Shown: positions 18,354 through 29,649 of the stretch, one piece after another
Layout of the letters: each line of letters begins with the position of its first letter
Position numbering within the stretch: position 1 is the stretch's first letter
NCBI GenBank assembly: GCA_016720925.1
Contig: JADKJR010000003.1
Span: 248,001-312,000, forward strand
DNA length: 64,000 nucleotides
Origin: Betaproteobacteria bacterium
GTDB taxonomy: Bacteria > Pseudomonadota > Gammaproteobacteria > Burkholderiales > Usitatibacteraceae
Reading direction: 5' to 3'
The notes under the pieces: generated by a model
The model's input: the letters and a program-made list of their open reading frames with translations, nothing else
Database searches by the model: none
What the model was told of the DNA's origin: nothing
Program-made: the position numbers and the translations under genes

Positions 18354-19453
18354 GTCGCGACCCTCGCCAGAAACGCCCTTACCACGCCGAGGTACTGCGG
18401 ATCATCAAGCAGGAACGCATCGTGGCCGTGCGGCGCTTCAATTTCCGCGTAGGTCACGTTCTTCTTTTCGTGCAGCAGCGCCTTGACGACTTCACGCGAA
18501 CGCGCCGGTGAAAATCGCCAGTCGGTGGTGAATGAGATCACCAGGAATTTCGCGCTTGCCGGCGCCAGCGCCATGGCTAGGTTGCCGCCGTAGTCACGCG
18601 CCGGGTCGAAATAATCCAGCGCCTTGGTGACGCGCAGATAGGTGTTCGCGTCGTAATACTCGGAAAATTTTTCGCCCTGGTAGCGCAGGTAGGACTCGAT
18701 CTGAAACTCCGGTTCAAAGGAAAACTTCAGCCCTTCGCGCAGGCCGCGGCCAAATTTGCTTTCCATCTGGTCGTCGGAGATATAGGTGATGTGTCCGATC
18801 ATGCGCGCGACGGTGAGGCCGTTCTTGGGCTTCACATGCAGGTCGCCAAAGGCGCCGCCATGAAATTGCGGATCGGTCATGATCGCTTGGCGCGCGACTT
18901 CATTGAAGGCAATATTCTGTGCCGACAGATTGGGTGCCGCCGCAATCACCAGTGAATTCGCCACGCGATCCGGGTAGCGATACGCCCAGCACATCGCCTG
19001 CATGCCGCCCAGCGAGCCGCCCATCACCGCGGCCAATTTGCCGATACCGAGTTGTTCGATCAATCGCAAGTGCGAATCGACCCAATCCTCCACCGTGACC
19101 AGCGGAAAATCCGCGCCGTAATGGCGACCGTTGTCGGGATTGGTCGACAGCGGACCGGTGGAGCCGAAGCAAGACCCGAGATTATTCACGCCAATGACAT
19201 AGAAGCGGTTGGTATCCACCGGCTTGCCCGGGCCGATCATGTTGTCCCACCAGCCGACGTTATTGGGTTCGTTCTCGTACGTGCCCGCGACATGGTGCGA
19301 GGCATTGAGCGCGTGACAGATCAGGATGGCATTGGATTTGTCGGCGTTTAACGTGCCGTAGGTTTCAAACGCCAGATCGTAGGCGCGCAAGGTCGCGCCG
19401 CTGGCCAGCGGCAGCGGCTCGGCGAAATGCGCGGACTGTGGTGTTGCGATCAT
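18350..19453 (-). CDS. metX: Homoserine O-acyltransferase (acetyl/succinyl) MetX
   Basis: Transfers an acyl group to homoserine, the first committed step to methionine. The 367-residue alpha/beta-hydrolase protein has the oxyanion region NNLGSCFGSTGP, the nucleophile elbow GGSLGGMQAMCW, and the C-terminal His motif EAPHGHDAFLLD. Alpha/beta-hydrolase MetX enzymes of proteobacteria can use succinyl- or acetyl-CoA, and I cannot decide which from sequence. The start at 19453 lies about 37 bases after an intrinsic terminator that belongs to the upstream riboswitch. Confidence 0.95.
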   Translation of the reverse strand: MIATPQSAHFAEPLPLASGATLRAYDLAFETYGTLNADKSNAILICHALNASHHVAGTYENEPNNVGWWDNMIGPGKPVDTNRFYVIGVNNLGSCFGSTGPLSTNPDNGRHYGADFPLVTVEDWVDSHLRLIEQLGIGKLAAVMGGSLGGMQAMCWAYRYPDRVANSLVIAAAPNLSAQNIAFNEVARQAIMTDPQFHGGAFGDLHVKPKNGLTVARMIGHITYISDDQMESKFGRGLREGLKFSFEPEFQIESYLRYQGEKFSEYYDANTYLRVTKALDYFDPARDYGGNLAMALAPASAKFLVISFTTDWRFSPARSREVVKALLHEKKNVTYAEIEAPHGHDAFLLDDPQYLGVVRAFLARVAT

Positions 19454-19489
19454 GTCATGACGATCTGTGCGATCTGGATGAACAAAACA

Positions 19490-19523
19490 AAAAAGCCCGA
19501 CAGCTTTTGCTATCGGGCTTTCT
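19490..19523 (-). terminator. Intrinsic terminator in the metX leader
   Basis: On the minus strand AAAGCCCGATAGC, loop AAAA, GCTGTCGGGCTTT form a 13-base stem with one mismatch, followed by TTTTTTGTTTTG. It lies between the SAM-II aptamer (19534-19608) and the metX start (19453), the right place for SAM-dependent transcription termination. It could also end transcripts arriving from the TetR gene upstream. Confidence 0.8.
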
Positions 19524-19533
19524 GAATTCAGAT

Positions 19534-19608
19534 AGCCGCTTTAGCCGGATTTATTGGGGGCCGCCTTCTGGCCTCCGCGCCCGCAAGCTGATCGTCAAAT
19601 CGGCGCAG
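19534..19608 (-). ncRNA. SAM-II riboswitch upstream of metX
   Basis: Read on the minus strand, the segment contains stem P1 GCGCC ... GGCGC enclosing GATTTGACGATCAGCTTGC, an extra GC-rich hairpin with GGCC arms, then AATAAATCC and GGCTAAAGC. This matches the known SAM-II layout (GCGC-y-GATTTAAC loop, GCGC, then GATAAATG-AGCTAAA), which is typical of alpha- and betaproteobacterial metX or metA leaders. The AATAAAT and GCTAAAG blocks are the parts that form the SAM-binding pseudoknot. The added hairpin between P1 and AATAAAT is longer than in the textbook example. No covariance score could be computed. Confidence 0.82.
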
Positions 19609-19613
19609 TTCCA

Positions 19614-19642
19614 AAGTTACGCCAAGTGTGGCGTCATGTCAA
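19614..19642 (-). promoter_or_regulatory. metX promoter with a palindromic spacer
   Basis: Minus strand: -35 TTGACA (19642-19637), 17-base spacer, -10-like TAACTT (19619-19614). Transcription would begin near 19607, right at the 5' edge of the riboswitch. The spacer carries the inverted repeat ACGCCA cac tTGGCGT, a possible binding site for a regulator. The -10 match is only moderate. Confidence 0.55.
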
Positions 19643-19751
19643 ATCGATAAAACTGCCAAAGACGCCATCTGGCGCGGCGTTCCGGCCGAAAACCATCGGA
19701 AAGGAGCGCCAGTGCTTGAGTTTGAAAAGTTGCAACCCATCCTACGGTCAC

Positions 19752-20432
19752 TCACCTATCACGGACGCCGCAGCCTTTGAGCACCAACGTCACCAATTGC
19801 TCCGTAGCATGATCAAGCTCCGCCCGCGTAAGTCGTGATTTTCCAAGCACCGCACAAACCTGCGGCTGAAAATCGGCATAGGTCTGCGTCGCCGCCCAGA
19901 TGGTAAAGAACAAGTGACGCGCATCGATGCGATCCATCAAACCTCTGTCCGCCCAATGTTCGATGACCCGCGATTTCTCGTCCACCAGCGCCTTGAGTTC
20001 ATTGCGCAGGTAGCCGCCGATATGCGGCGCGCCGTGCAGCATTTCGTTGGCGAACACGCGCGAGGCATCGCGGTGGGTGGCAGTCAAGCGCATCTTGGCG
20101 CGAATGTAATCGCCCAGCGCCTGCGCCGGATCGGCGTCGTTCCTGATGCCGTCGGTCTGCGCCAGCCACAGGCTCAGCGTGTGGTCCAGCACCGCGCGGT
20201 AGAGCGCCGCCTTGGTGCGGAAATAGTAGTGAAGATTCGCCTTCGGCAAGTCGGCGAGTTCCGCAATGGCGGCCATGGTGGCGCCGGAAAAACCGGCGCG
20301 GGCAAACACCGCCTCAGCAGCAGCGAGAATATCCGACTCCGCTGCGTGGCGGATATGCTCCTTGCGGCGCAATGCGACGGGGCTTTCCGCCGCTGCGCGC
20401 AGCGCCTCAGCGCGTGCCAAAGATCCGGTCAC
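19752..20432 (-). CDS. TetR-family regulator, RutR-like
   Basis: The product has an N-terminal helix-turn-helix (ILAAAEAVFARAGFSGATMAAIAELADLPKANLHYYF read as two adjacent blocks) and a TetR_C ligand domain. The region around KANLHYYFRTKAALYRAVLDHTLSLWL resembles RutR, the uracil-sensing regulator of pyrimidine breakdown in E. coli. The frame is open to 20483, but the first 17 codons lie over the upp 3' end. I favour the GTG at 20432, or a nearby start, overlapping upp and suggesting coupling. As last gene of the uracil operon it is the best candidate to bind the operator at 23615-23628. Confidence 0.85.
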   Translation of the reverse strand: MTGSLARAEALRAAAESPVALRRKEHIRHAAESDILAAAEAVFARAGFSGATMAAIAELADLPKANLHYYFRTKAALYRAVLDHTLSLWLAQTDGIRNDADPAQALGDYIRAKMRLTATHRDASRVFANEMLHGAPHIGGYLRNELKALVDEKSRVIEHWADRGLMDRIDARHLFFTIWAATQTYADFQPQVCAVLGKSRLTRAELDHATEQLVTLVLKGCGVRDR

Positions 20433-21048
20433 CGGCGTCTCCCAGTCCCGGCACGATGTAGCCGTGGTCGTTAAGTTTTTCATCGAGCGCGGCGGTGGTG
20501 ATGCGTACGTCGGGGTGGTGTTCCAGCAGATTCTTCACGCCTTCCGGCGCCGCCAGCAGGCACACGAATTTCAGACTGGTTACGCCATATTCCTTGAGGC
20601 GATTCAACGCGGCCACGGCTGAATTGCCGGTCGCGAGCATGGGGTCGACGACGATGACCATGCGATCGGCAATGTCGTCCGGCACCTTGAAGTAGTACTC
20701 CACCGGCTCCAGAGTTTCCGGCGCGCGGTACAAGCCGATATGTCCCACGCGCGCGAGCGGCAGCAGTTCCAGCATGCCGTCGAGCATGCCGTTGCCGGCG
20801 CGCATGATCGACACGATGCACTGCTTCTTGCCGCTGATGATCGGCGATTCGATCTCGGTCATCGGCGTGAAAATGCGGATATTTTCGGTGGGAAGATCGC
20901 GTGTTACTTCGTAGGCCAGCATCTGGCTGATTTCTTTCACCAGACGGCGGAATCCTGCCGTTGAGGTTTCCTCGCGGCGAAGAAACGTGAGTTTGTGTTG
21001 CATCAATGGATGCGAGATGACAGTCAGGTTCGGGAAATCGGGGTGCAT
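20407..21048 (-). CDS. upp: Uracil phosphoribosyltransferase
   Basis: Makes UMP from uracil and PRPP. The start at 21048 (MHPDFPNLTVISHPLMQHKL) is chosen by family length (213 residues). PRPP motif VIVVDPMLATGNSA and the uracil-binding YIVPGLGDAGDRIFGT near the C-terminus are intact. In the URC pathway described from yeast, this activity (URC6/FUR1) is required because the pathway appears to start from a nucleotide-linked uracil. Its position between the URC4 homologue and a RutR-like regulator supports a catabolic and not only salvage role here. Confidence 0.95.
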   Translation of the reverse strand: MHPDFPNLTVISHPLMQHKLTFLRREETSTAGFRRLVKEISQMLAYEVTRDLPTENIRIFTPMTEIESPIISGKKQCIVSIMRAGNGMLDGMLELLPLARVGHIGLYRAPETLEPVEYYFKVPDDIADRMVIVVDPMLATGNSAVAALNRLKEYGVTSLKFVCLLAAPEGVKNLLEHHPDVRITTAALDEKLNDHGYIVPGLGDAGDRIFGTR

Positions 21049-21080
21049 CGTGTTCTCCTTTTTTGCTTCTTTTCGGCAAA

Positions 21081-22332
21081 TCAAAAAACCGTGCCGTCGC
21101 TATTGATTTGAACCGGCGGCGCGCCACCGGCCCGCTTTTGCGCGGCGATCTTGCGGCCTGCGGCCCAAGTGCCGCCTTCGAGCACGCGCGCCAGTGGGAA
21201 TTGCGATGCCGTGAGGCCGAGCACATTGCGTACCAATGGTGCAAGCCGGTCCAGTCCGGCCACCGTAAGCGCGCGCCACTCGACGATGGCGGGCTCGTCC
21301 ACCGCCAATGAACGCGTCTGAAACGAGGGATCGCGCGCCTCGATGACGCCGAGATCCAGCAGCAATCCGCCATTGCGATATTCCGGCAGGCCGGTGAGGT
21401 CATCGAGACCCGTCACGGTAAGCCCCGCTTCTTCGAGCGGCTCAAGCAGCGAATAGGTGAGCCATTGCGAGAGCTTGTGGAACGGCACGCGTCCGCCCTC
21501 GGCGGTGGGATGCGGCCAGCAGTCGCCCAGCGATACACCTTCGAACATCATGCGACCGGGCCACATCGGTCCCAATGCGCGCAGTACCGTTGCGAGAATG
21601 AAACCCGCCTCGATTTTATTATGGGTCGCGTGCGATTTCAGGTAGTCGTACAGATTGCCGAGTCGTGCTGGAGAACCAAACACGGCGGGCGTGGCGGTGG
21701 CGATATCCCCGAGCCGCGCGAGCAATGCCGCGCGTCCGTCCAATCCGACCAACGGGTTGCCGGCGCTGACCTGAAACGCATGGGCAATATCGTCCGGCTG
21801 GATGCGTGACAGCGCATTCGCATCGCTGCGCAACGGCTGCGAGCCGTCGCCGGAAAGTGTGCCCGCCGTAAACAACGCGAGGCTGGCAACGCCGAGACCT
21901 TCCGAGCGGGACAGCGTCTGACCGGTTGCCGCATCGTGAAATCGCCAATCCGGACCCGGTGCCCGCATCAAGTAACACGCTCGGGATGACCAGATCAATG
22001 CGTACGCGCGCCCGTTCATCTTTCTGCTCTAGTGCATCGAGTCCGTGCACACGCCTGATTTCGCCCCATCGATCCACGCCGCCCGCTTCAAAGTGCCGCC
22101 AGCGGCTGTGATACGGAACCGACAAGTCTGGATAGCGCTCGCGAATCACTTCTGTCACGTAGGCTGCCGTCGCGGGCAGTTGCTCCGCGTGCCAGATGAA
22201 GTAAGGGGAATCACCCTTGACCACATGCGCCATGATCTGTTCGCAATGACGCCGCACGGCTTTTGCGTTCAACAAGGCCGCGGCAGGATGATCATCCGGC
22301 ACATACGTATGCCAGCCCCGCGCATCACTCAT
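21081..22332 (-). CDS. DUF1688 / URC4-like uracil-catabolism protein, one frameshift
   Basis: The protein resembles the URC4/urg3 family (DUF1688), which is needed for uracil breakdown in some yeasts and bacteria; its reaction is not established. The N-terminal frame from 22332 (MSDARGWHTYVPDDHPAAALLNAKAVRRH) runs to LVIPSVLLDAGTG, and a second frame carries on with PDWRFHDAATGQTLSRSEGLGVASLALF to the stop at 21081. Deleting one base of the CCC at 21955-21957 (plus strand) joins them into one protein of about 416 residues. The frameshift is in a homopolymer and is probably an assembly error. It lies between the GTP-cyclohydrolase-like gene (25 bases upstream) and upp. Confidence 0.82.
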
Positions 22333-22356
22333 GTTGGCGACCCCGCACCGCGAAGC

Positions 22357-23598
<1,242 letters not shown>

Positions 23599-23614
23599 GC
23601 GGCGTCTCCAATGC

Positions 23615-23636
23615 TGACCGGGTGGTCAGGATTGTA
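23615..23636 (-). promoter_or_regulatory. URC operon promoter -10 and RutR-like operator
   Basis: The minus strand has the -10-like TACAAT (23636-23631), followed at once by the inverted repeat TGACCACCCGGTCA (23628-23615), 16 bases before the URC1-type start codon. The known RutR site in E. coli is TTGACCA-nn-TGGTCAA, so the half-sites TGACC/GGTCA agree. Placed over the transcription start, it would allow repression relieved by a pyrimidine ligand. Inferred from sequence only. Confidence 0.6.
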
Positions 23637-23747
23637 GCGTGATTTGCGTTTCGGCTTCGCGAGTTGGGAACGGGGCCGATTGCAAGTGACAAACGTGCGT
23701 CAAGCCAGACGAAGCGAAGAAACGCCCGGATCCCCGAACGGCATGCC

Positions 23748-24365
23748 CTATGCAACAGGAAGCCGCGCCGCCGCCTCACTAAACGCCGCCCGCAACGCAT
23801 CGTAATCGCGCGTAACCGGAAACTGCGGAAACTCGGCAATCACATTCGCCGGCGGGCAAAAGAAAATTCCTGCGTCCGCCGCGCCGAGCATCGCGGTATC
23901 GTTGTATGAATCTCCTGCCGCGATCACGCGGAAGTTAAGCGCTCTGAACGCATTCACCGCGTGGCGTTTCTGGTCGGGCATCCGCAGGCGGTACCCGCTC
24001 ACCATGCCGCTTTCGTCGATGACGAGCTTGTGACAGAACAGGGCGGGATAGCCGAGATGACGCATCAGCGGCATGGCGAATTCATAGAACGTGTCGGACA
24101 GAATCGTCACCTGAAAGCGTTCGCGCAGCCAGGCGACGAATTCAATGGCGCCAGGCAGCGGCGCCATGCCGGCGATCACTTGCTGGATATCGGGAAGCCC
24201 CAGCCCGTGTTGCTTGAGAAGCGCGATGCGAAAGCCCATGAGCTTGTCGTAGTCGGGCTCATCGCGCGTGGTACGCGACAACTCCGGGATGCCAGTTCGC
24301 CTGGAAAATTCGATCCAGATTTCAGGGACAAGTACACCTTCAAGGTCAAGGCAGGCAATGTGCAC
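23748..24365 (-). CDS. thrH: Bifunctional phosphoserine phosphatase / homoserine phosphotransferase ThrH
   Basis: HAD-superfamily enzyme able to dephosphorylate phosphoserine and transfer the phosphate to homoserine. ThrH-type motifs run through the protein: HIACLDLEGVLVPEIWIEF (motif I with the nucleophile Asp), VTILSDTFYEFA (motif II Ser), PDQKRHAV (motif III Lys) and VIAAGDSYNDTAML (motif IV Asp). The frame extends to 24467, but I chose the GTG at 24365 because it starts exactly at the family N-terminus and has CTGGAG about seven bases upstream. About 205 residues, normal for ThrH. Confidence 0.92.
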   Translation of the reverse strand: MHIACLDLEGVLVPEIWIEFSRRTGIPELSRTTRDEPDYDKLMGFRIALLKQHGLGLPDIQQVIAGMAPLPGAIEFVAWLRERFQVTILSDTFYEFAMPLMRHLGYPALFCHKLVIDESGMVSGYRLRMPDQKRHAVNAFRALNFRVIAAGDSYNDTAMLGAADAGIFFCPPANVIAEFPQFPVTRDYDALRAAFSEAAARLPVA

Positions 24366-24634
24366 GGGGGCTCCAGTCGGCGGGTTGATCGGCCAATTCA
24401 GCGGCTGGCGGACTGTAACCGCTCCTAGCGCGTGCCGACGCGCGCCGATTGCGGCGGCGGTCGACATTTTTCGTTTCTTTATTGATGCTTCCGTATTTCA
24501 CGACAGAGATCGCGTCGCCTTGCTCACCTCGCATCCCCCCAGAGAAGGGTCGTGAGGGGACGCGCTGCACTTATGGGGAGTTCTCAATAATTCCAACAGC
24601 CTGCTGGCGCGATGCAGCGCGGAGGAAATGGCGA

Positions 24635-25450
24635 TCAGAGTCCGCCGCGCCCTTCCTTCGCATGAAATGCCTGCGCCGTATCCCAGGCGATACCCTGCAG
24701 GAATGTCGCGACATCGGCAGGAAGACCGGCTGTGTATTTCAGGCCATTTGGATTGGTCTTGTAAACCGACGCGACCACCGTGCATGCGGCAAGATAGGTT
24801 CCCATCAAGCTCGGATGGCGCTTGTCGGTAGCATAAAGATTCAGATCGGGTCGGGCGGCGATTGACTTGGCAAATGCCAGGCCTGCAGGCACCACGAGCG
24901 CATTGTTCTGTTTGCCCGCTTTGACATATTCGGCGGCGAGTTGTGCGGTCATTTCCGGCTTGTCCTGATACGCCCATGACATGAAGAGAATCGGTGCGGC
25001 GCCATGCTTGCGCGCGGTGGCGCTGTGCTTGGCGGCGTATTCGTAAAAGATCGACTGCAGCTTCGGGTGAATCGGACACTGGCTGCAATCCATCATCATC
25101 ACGCCGTCAAAGGGCTTGTCAAACGTATTGAACTTGACTTCATTGTCACCGACAAAAGAGTAGCTCGCGACGCCGCCCGGCTTGAAGTGCGCCTCGACGT
25201 CATGCCAGTTGATGCCGGAACCGCTGATGGTTGCCGAACTCGCGCGCAGGCCCTTTGCGCCGCTGGCCGACAAGAGCTGTCCGACATGGCCATGCATGGA
25301 ATTGTTGTAATAGAAAAAACTGTTGCCGACCCAGAGCAGGGATTTGACCTCGGTCGAGACTGTCAGGGGTGGTGTACTGACCTGGGCAGTCGTACAGGCT
25401 GAGAGTATTGCAACGCTTGCGAGTGCGAATAAAGTTGAGCGAATCTTCAT
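24635..25450 (-). CDS. SGNH/GDSL-like hydrolase lipoprotein
   Basis: The start at 25450 (MKIRSTLFALASVAILSACTT) gives a 271-residue product with a clear lipobox LSAC. The mature part begins with SLLWVGNSFFYYNNSMHGHV, similar to block I (G-N-S) of SGNH hydrolases, and ends with a D-x-R-H-P-S-L-x-G-T-Y-L-A-A block that would supply the catalytic His. The substrate is not predictable, and an esterase acting on cell-envelope compounds is one possibility. Four cysteines in the mature protein, two in MDCSQC, could form a disulfide or bind metal. No operon partner is evident. Confidence 0.65.
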   Translation of the reverse strand: MKIRSTLFALASVAILSACTTAQVSTPPLTVSTEVKSLLWVGNSFFYYNNSMHGHVGQLLSASGAKGLRASSATISGSGINWHDVEAHFKPGGVASYSFVGDNEVKFNTFDKPFDGVMMMDCSQCPIHPKLQSIFYEYAAKHSATARKHGAAPILFMSWAYQDKPEMTAQLAAEYVKAGKQNNALVVPAGLAFAKSIAARPDLNLYATDKRHPSLMGTYLAACTVVASVYKTNPNGLKYTAGLPADVATFLQGIAWDTAQAFHAKEGRGGL

Positions 25451-25596
25451 GGGAGTCCTGTCTTGAGGTTGCCGTAAGAATTGTCTTGAATTGAGTTCAA
25501 ACCCGAACGCCGCATCATACAGCCGTGAGATGCGCGCCGGCCGAATACTATGGCTTGTCACGCGGGTGGGGTTTTCCTGCTTGTTGCGCCTGTTTA

Positions 25597-27510
<1,914 letters not shown>

Positions 27511-27546
27511 TTGCGGAAGCGCGAAGTGATAGAAATCAAGCCTATC

Positions 27547-27634
27547 TGCTTCGCTTTCCTACGCCGGTATCAGCCGGTTCAGGTTCGAGGGTGTCTCTCA
27601 TCCGTGTGCCAGTTGGCGACACGGAACCCCTAGC
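27547..27634 (-). ncRNA. TPP riboswitch (THI element)
   Basis: The minus strand contains GGGGTTCCGTG near the 5' end, then GATGAGAGACACCCTCGAACCTGA and ACCGGCTGATACCGGCGTAGGAAAG (each shorter than the whole and recognised by the blocks CTGAGA-like TGAGAG, ACCCT-x-GAACCTGA, CCGG-loop-CCGG, CGTAGGAAAG). These are the conserved pyrimidine- and pyrophosphate-binding parts of the THI box. It lies about 40 bases before thiC. No strong terminator separates them, so control is probably on translation or by Rho. Confidence 0.95.
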
Positions 27635-27777
27635 GATCCGCATACGATACGCGAACGCTCCACGGCGCGCAAACCGCGTTCATCAAGAATCATTGCCATG
27701 GCCGCATAATGACAAACGTCGCGGTTATTGGGCTGCCATATTCCTGCGAATCCCCAATCCCATCAGGGAGCAAGCAA

Positions 27778-28722
27778 ATGAAGCATGTATTTTTCATGGG
27801 CGTTTTTGCGGTCCTCTTGTTGGGCTGTCAAAAAAGCACCACCGATGTGTATCCCGGCTACGCCGAAGGCGAATATGTCCGCCTGGCGGCGCCCTTCGCC
27901 GGCAGCCTCGCAGTGCTGAACGTCAAGCGCGGCGATCAGGTCGCGGCTAACGCACCGCTGTTCGCGTTGGAACAGGAGAACGAGCGCGCCGCACGGGACG
28001 AGGCGGCCGCGCGGCTCAAACGTGCGGAAGCGCTGATGAGCAATATCGGCACCGGCAAGCGCCCGGATGAAATCGCGGCGGTACGTGCCCAACTTGCCCA
28101 GGCCGATGCCGCGCAGAAACTTTCCGCATCTGAACTCGCGCGCACCGAGCCGCTGGTCGCGGCCAAGTTCCTGTCTCCGACAAAACTCGATGAGGCGCGG
28201 TCTGCCCTCGAACGCGACCGCGCGCGCGTCGCGGAATTGAATTCACAACTCAAAGTCGCACAGCTCGCCGGCAGGCCCGCCGAACTTGCTGCGGCTGCCG
28301 CAGAGGTAAAGGCAGCGAGCGAATTTCTGGTGCAGGCCGACTGGAAACTTTCACAAAAGTCGCAACGCGCACCGATGGCCGCCACTGTCGTGGACACGTT
28401 GTACACGCGCGGTGAATGGGTACAGGCCGGCGCGCCGGTGGTGTCACTGCTGCCGCCGGAAAATATCAAGCTGCGATTCTTCATTCCGGAAAAACTGCTC
28501 AGTACCATCAAGGTCGGGCAAGCCGTACAAGTCACCTGCGATGGCTGCGCCGCACCGGTTTCGGCGTCGGTTAGCTTTATTTCGCCGCAGGCGGAATACA
28601 CCGCGCCGCTCATTTATAGCAAAGAAAATCGCGCGACATTGGTGTTTCTGGTCGAGGCGCGGCCAAAAGCTGAAGACGCGGTCAAGCTGCACCCCGGACA
28701 ACCGGTTGAAGTGAAGCTGTGA
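27778..28722 (+). CDS. HlyD-family periplasmic adaptor lipoprotein of an ABC exporter
   Basis: The start at 27778 (MKHVFFMGVFAVLLLGC) has AGGGAG eight bases upstream, and the leader ends in a lipobox LLGC. The 314-residue product then shows a biotinyl-lipoyl half (GEYVRLAAPFAGSLAVLNVKRGDQV), an Ala/Glu-rich coiled coil (about residues 70-190), the second lipoyl half (RAPMAATVVDTLYTRGEWVQAG) and a beta-barrel. It resembles YbhG/HlyD proteins that link an inner-membrane ABC exporter to TolC. The next gene starts within its stop codon (GTGA), so the three exporter genes form one operon. Confidence 0.88.
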   Translation: MKHVFFMGVFAVLLLGCQKSTTDVYPGYAEGEYVRLAAPFAGSLAVLNVKRGDQVAANAPLFALEQENERAARDEAAARLKRAEALMSNIGTGKRPDEIAAVRAQLAQADAAQKLSASELARTEPLVAAKFLSPTKLDEARSALERDRARVAELNSQLKVAQLAGRPAELAAAAAEVKAASEFLVQADWKLSQKSQRAPMAATVVDTLYTRGEWVQAGAPVVSLLPPENIKLRFFIPEKLLSTIKVGQAVQVTCDGCAAPVSASVSFISPQAEYTAPLIYSKENRATLVFLVEARPKAEDAVKLHPGQPVEVKL

Positions 28723-29649
28723 ACACACGGCCCGCTGTAATTGATGTGAAGGGCTTGACCAAGCGCTATGGCGACCGCGCAGTGGTGGACAATTTTTCCA
28801 TCAAGGTCGAGCGCGGGCAGATTTATGGTTTTCTTGGTCCGAACGGAAGTGGCAAGACCACCACGATTCGTATGCTTTGCGGCCTTCTCACGCCGGACGC
28901 CGGTGAAGGGCAATGCCTGGGTTTTGACATTCGCCGCGACGCGCTGAAAATCAAGCGCGAGGTCGGATACATGACGCAGCGTTTCTCGCTTTACGAAGAT
29001 CTGAGCATTCGCGAAAACCTCGACTTTATCGCCCGCGTATATGGGGTCAAAGATCGCAAAGGCGCAGTGGACAAAACCCTCAATCGACTTGGCCTTGCCG
29101 CGCGTAAAGATCAATTGGCCGGCGCGCTGTCTGGAGGATGGAAGCAGCGCCTGGCGCTCGCCGCCTGCCTCATGCACACGCCGAAATTGCTGCTGTTGGA
29201 TGAACCCACGGCCGGCGTTGATCCGAAGGCGCGGCGCGAATTCTGGGACCAGATCCATGACCTTGCCGCCGAAGGGTTGACGGTATTGGTGTCGACGCAC
29301 TACATGGACGAAGCCGAGCGTTGCCACGAACTCGCGTATATCGCATACGGAAAACTTACTCGCCAAGGGCACCGCCGCCGAAGTGGTCGCGCAGTCTGGC
29401 CTTTCCACGTGGGCGGTGACTGGAGAAGGGCTTGTATGCGCTGGCGCGGGCATTGCGGCCCCTGCCCGGAGTGGACATGGTGGTGCCCTTTGGCACCACG
29501 CTGCATGTCAGCGGCGGTGACGCGGCGACGCTGAAACAGTCGCTGGCGCCACTTCGCACGCAGGCCCGGTTTGGTGTGGACGGAAATCGCGCCAGGCTCG
29601 AAGACGTATTCATCGGCCTGATGAGTACTGCCAGGATAATTTCCAGTGA
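28719..29649 (+). CDS. ABC exporter ATP-binding protein, three indels
   Basis: YbhF/CcmA-type ATPase. Intact motifs: Walker A GPNGSGKTTT (about 41-50), Q-loop, signature LSGGWKQRLALA, Walker B LLLLDEPTAGVDP and H-loop STHYMDEAERC. After YIAYGK the frame breaks. Removing one base near 29358 gives LLAKGTAAEVVAQSGLSTWAVTGEG. Removing another near 29432-29434 gives LYALARALRPLPGVDMVVPFGTTLHVSGG. Restoring one G near 29635 gives a stop at 29649 that overlaps the permease start (GTGA). Uncorrected, the frame ends at 29534 with a nonsense tail. Only the C-terminal accessory domain is affected. Three slips in 300 bases again suggest sequence error. Confidence 0.85.

Noticed and set aside
24468..24634. 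Possible small RNA or gene between thrH and the SGNH lipoprotein
   Set aside because: Contains only a degenerate copy of the GGGTGAGG-type repeat; no start, RBS or stable hairpin with T-tract was found.
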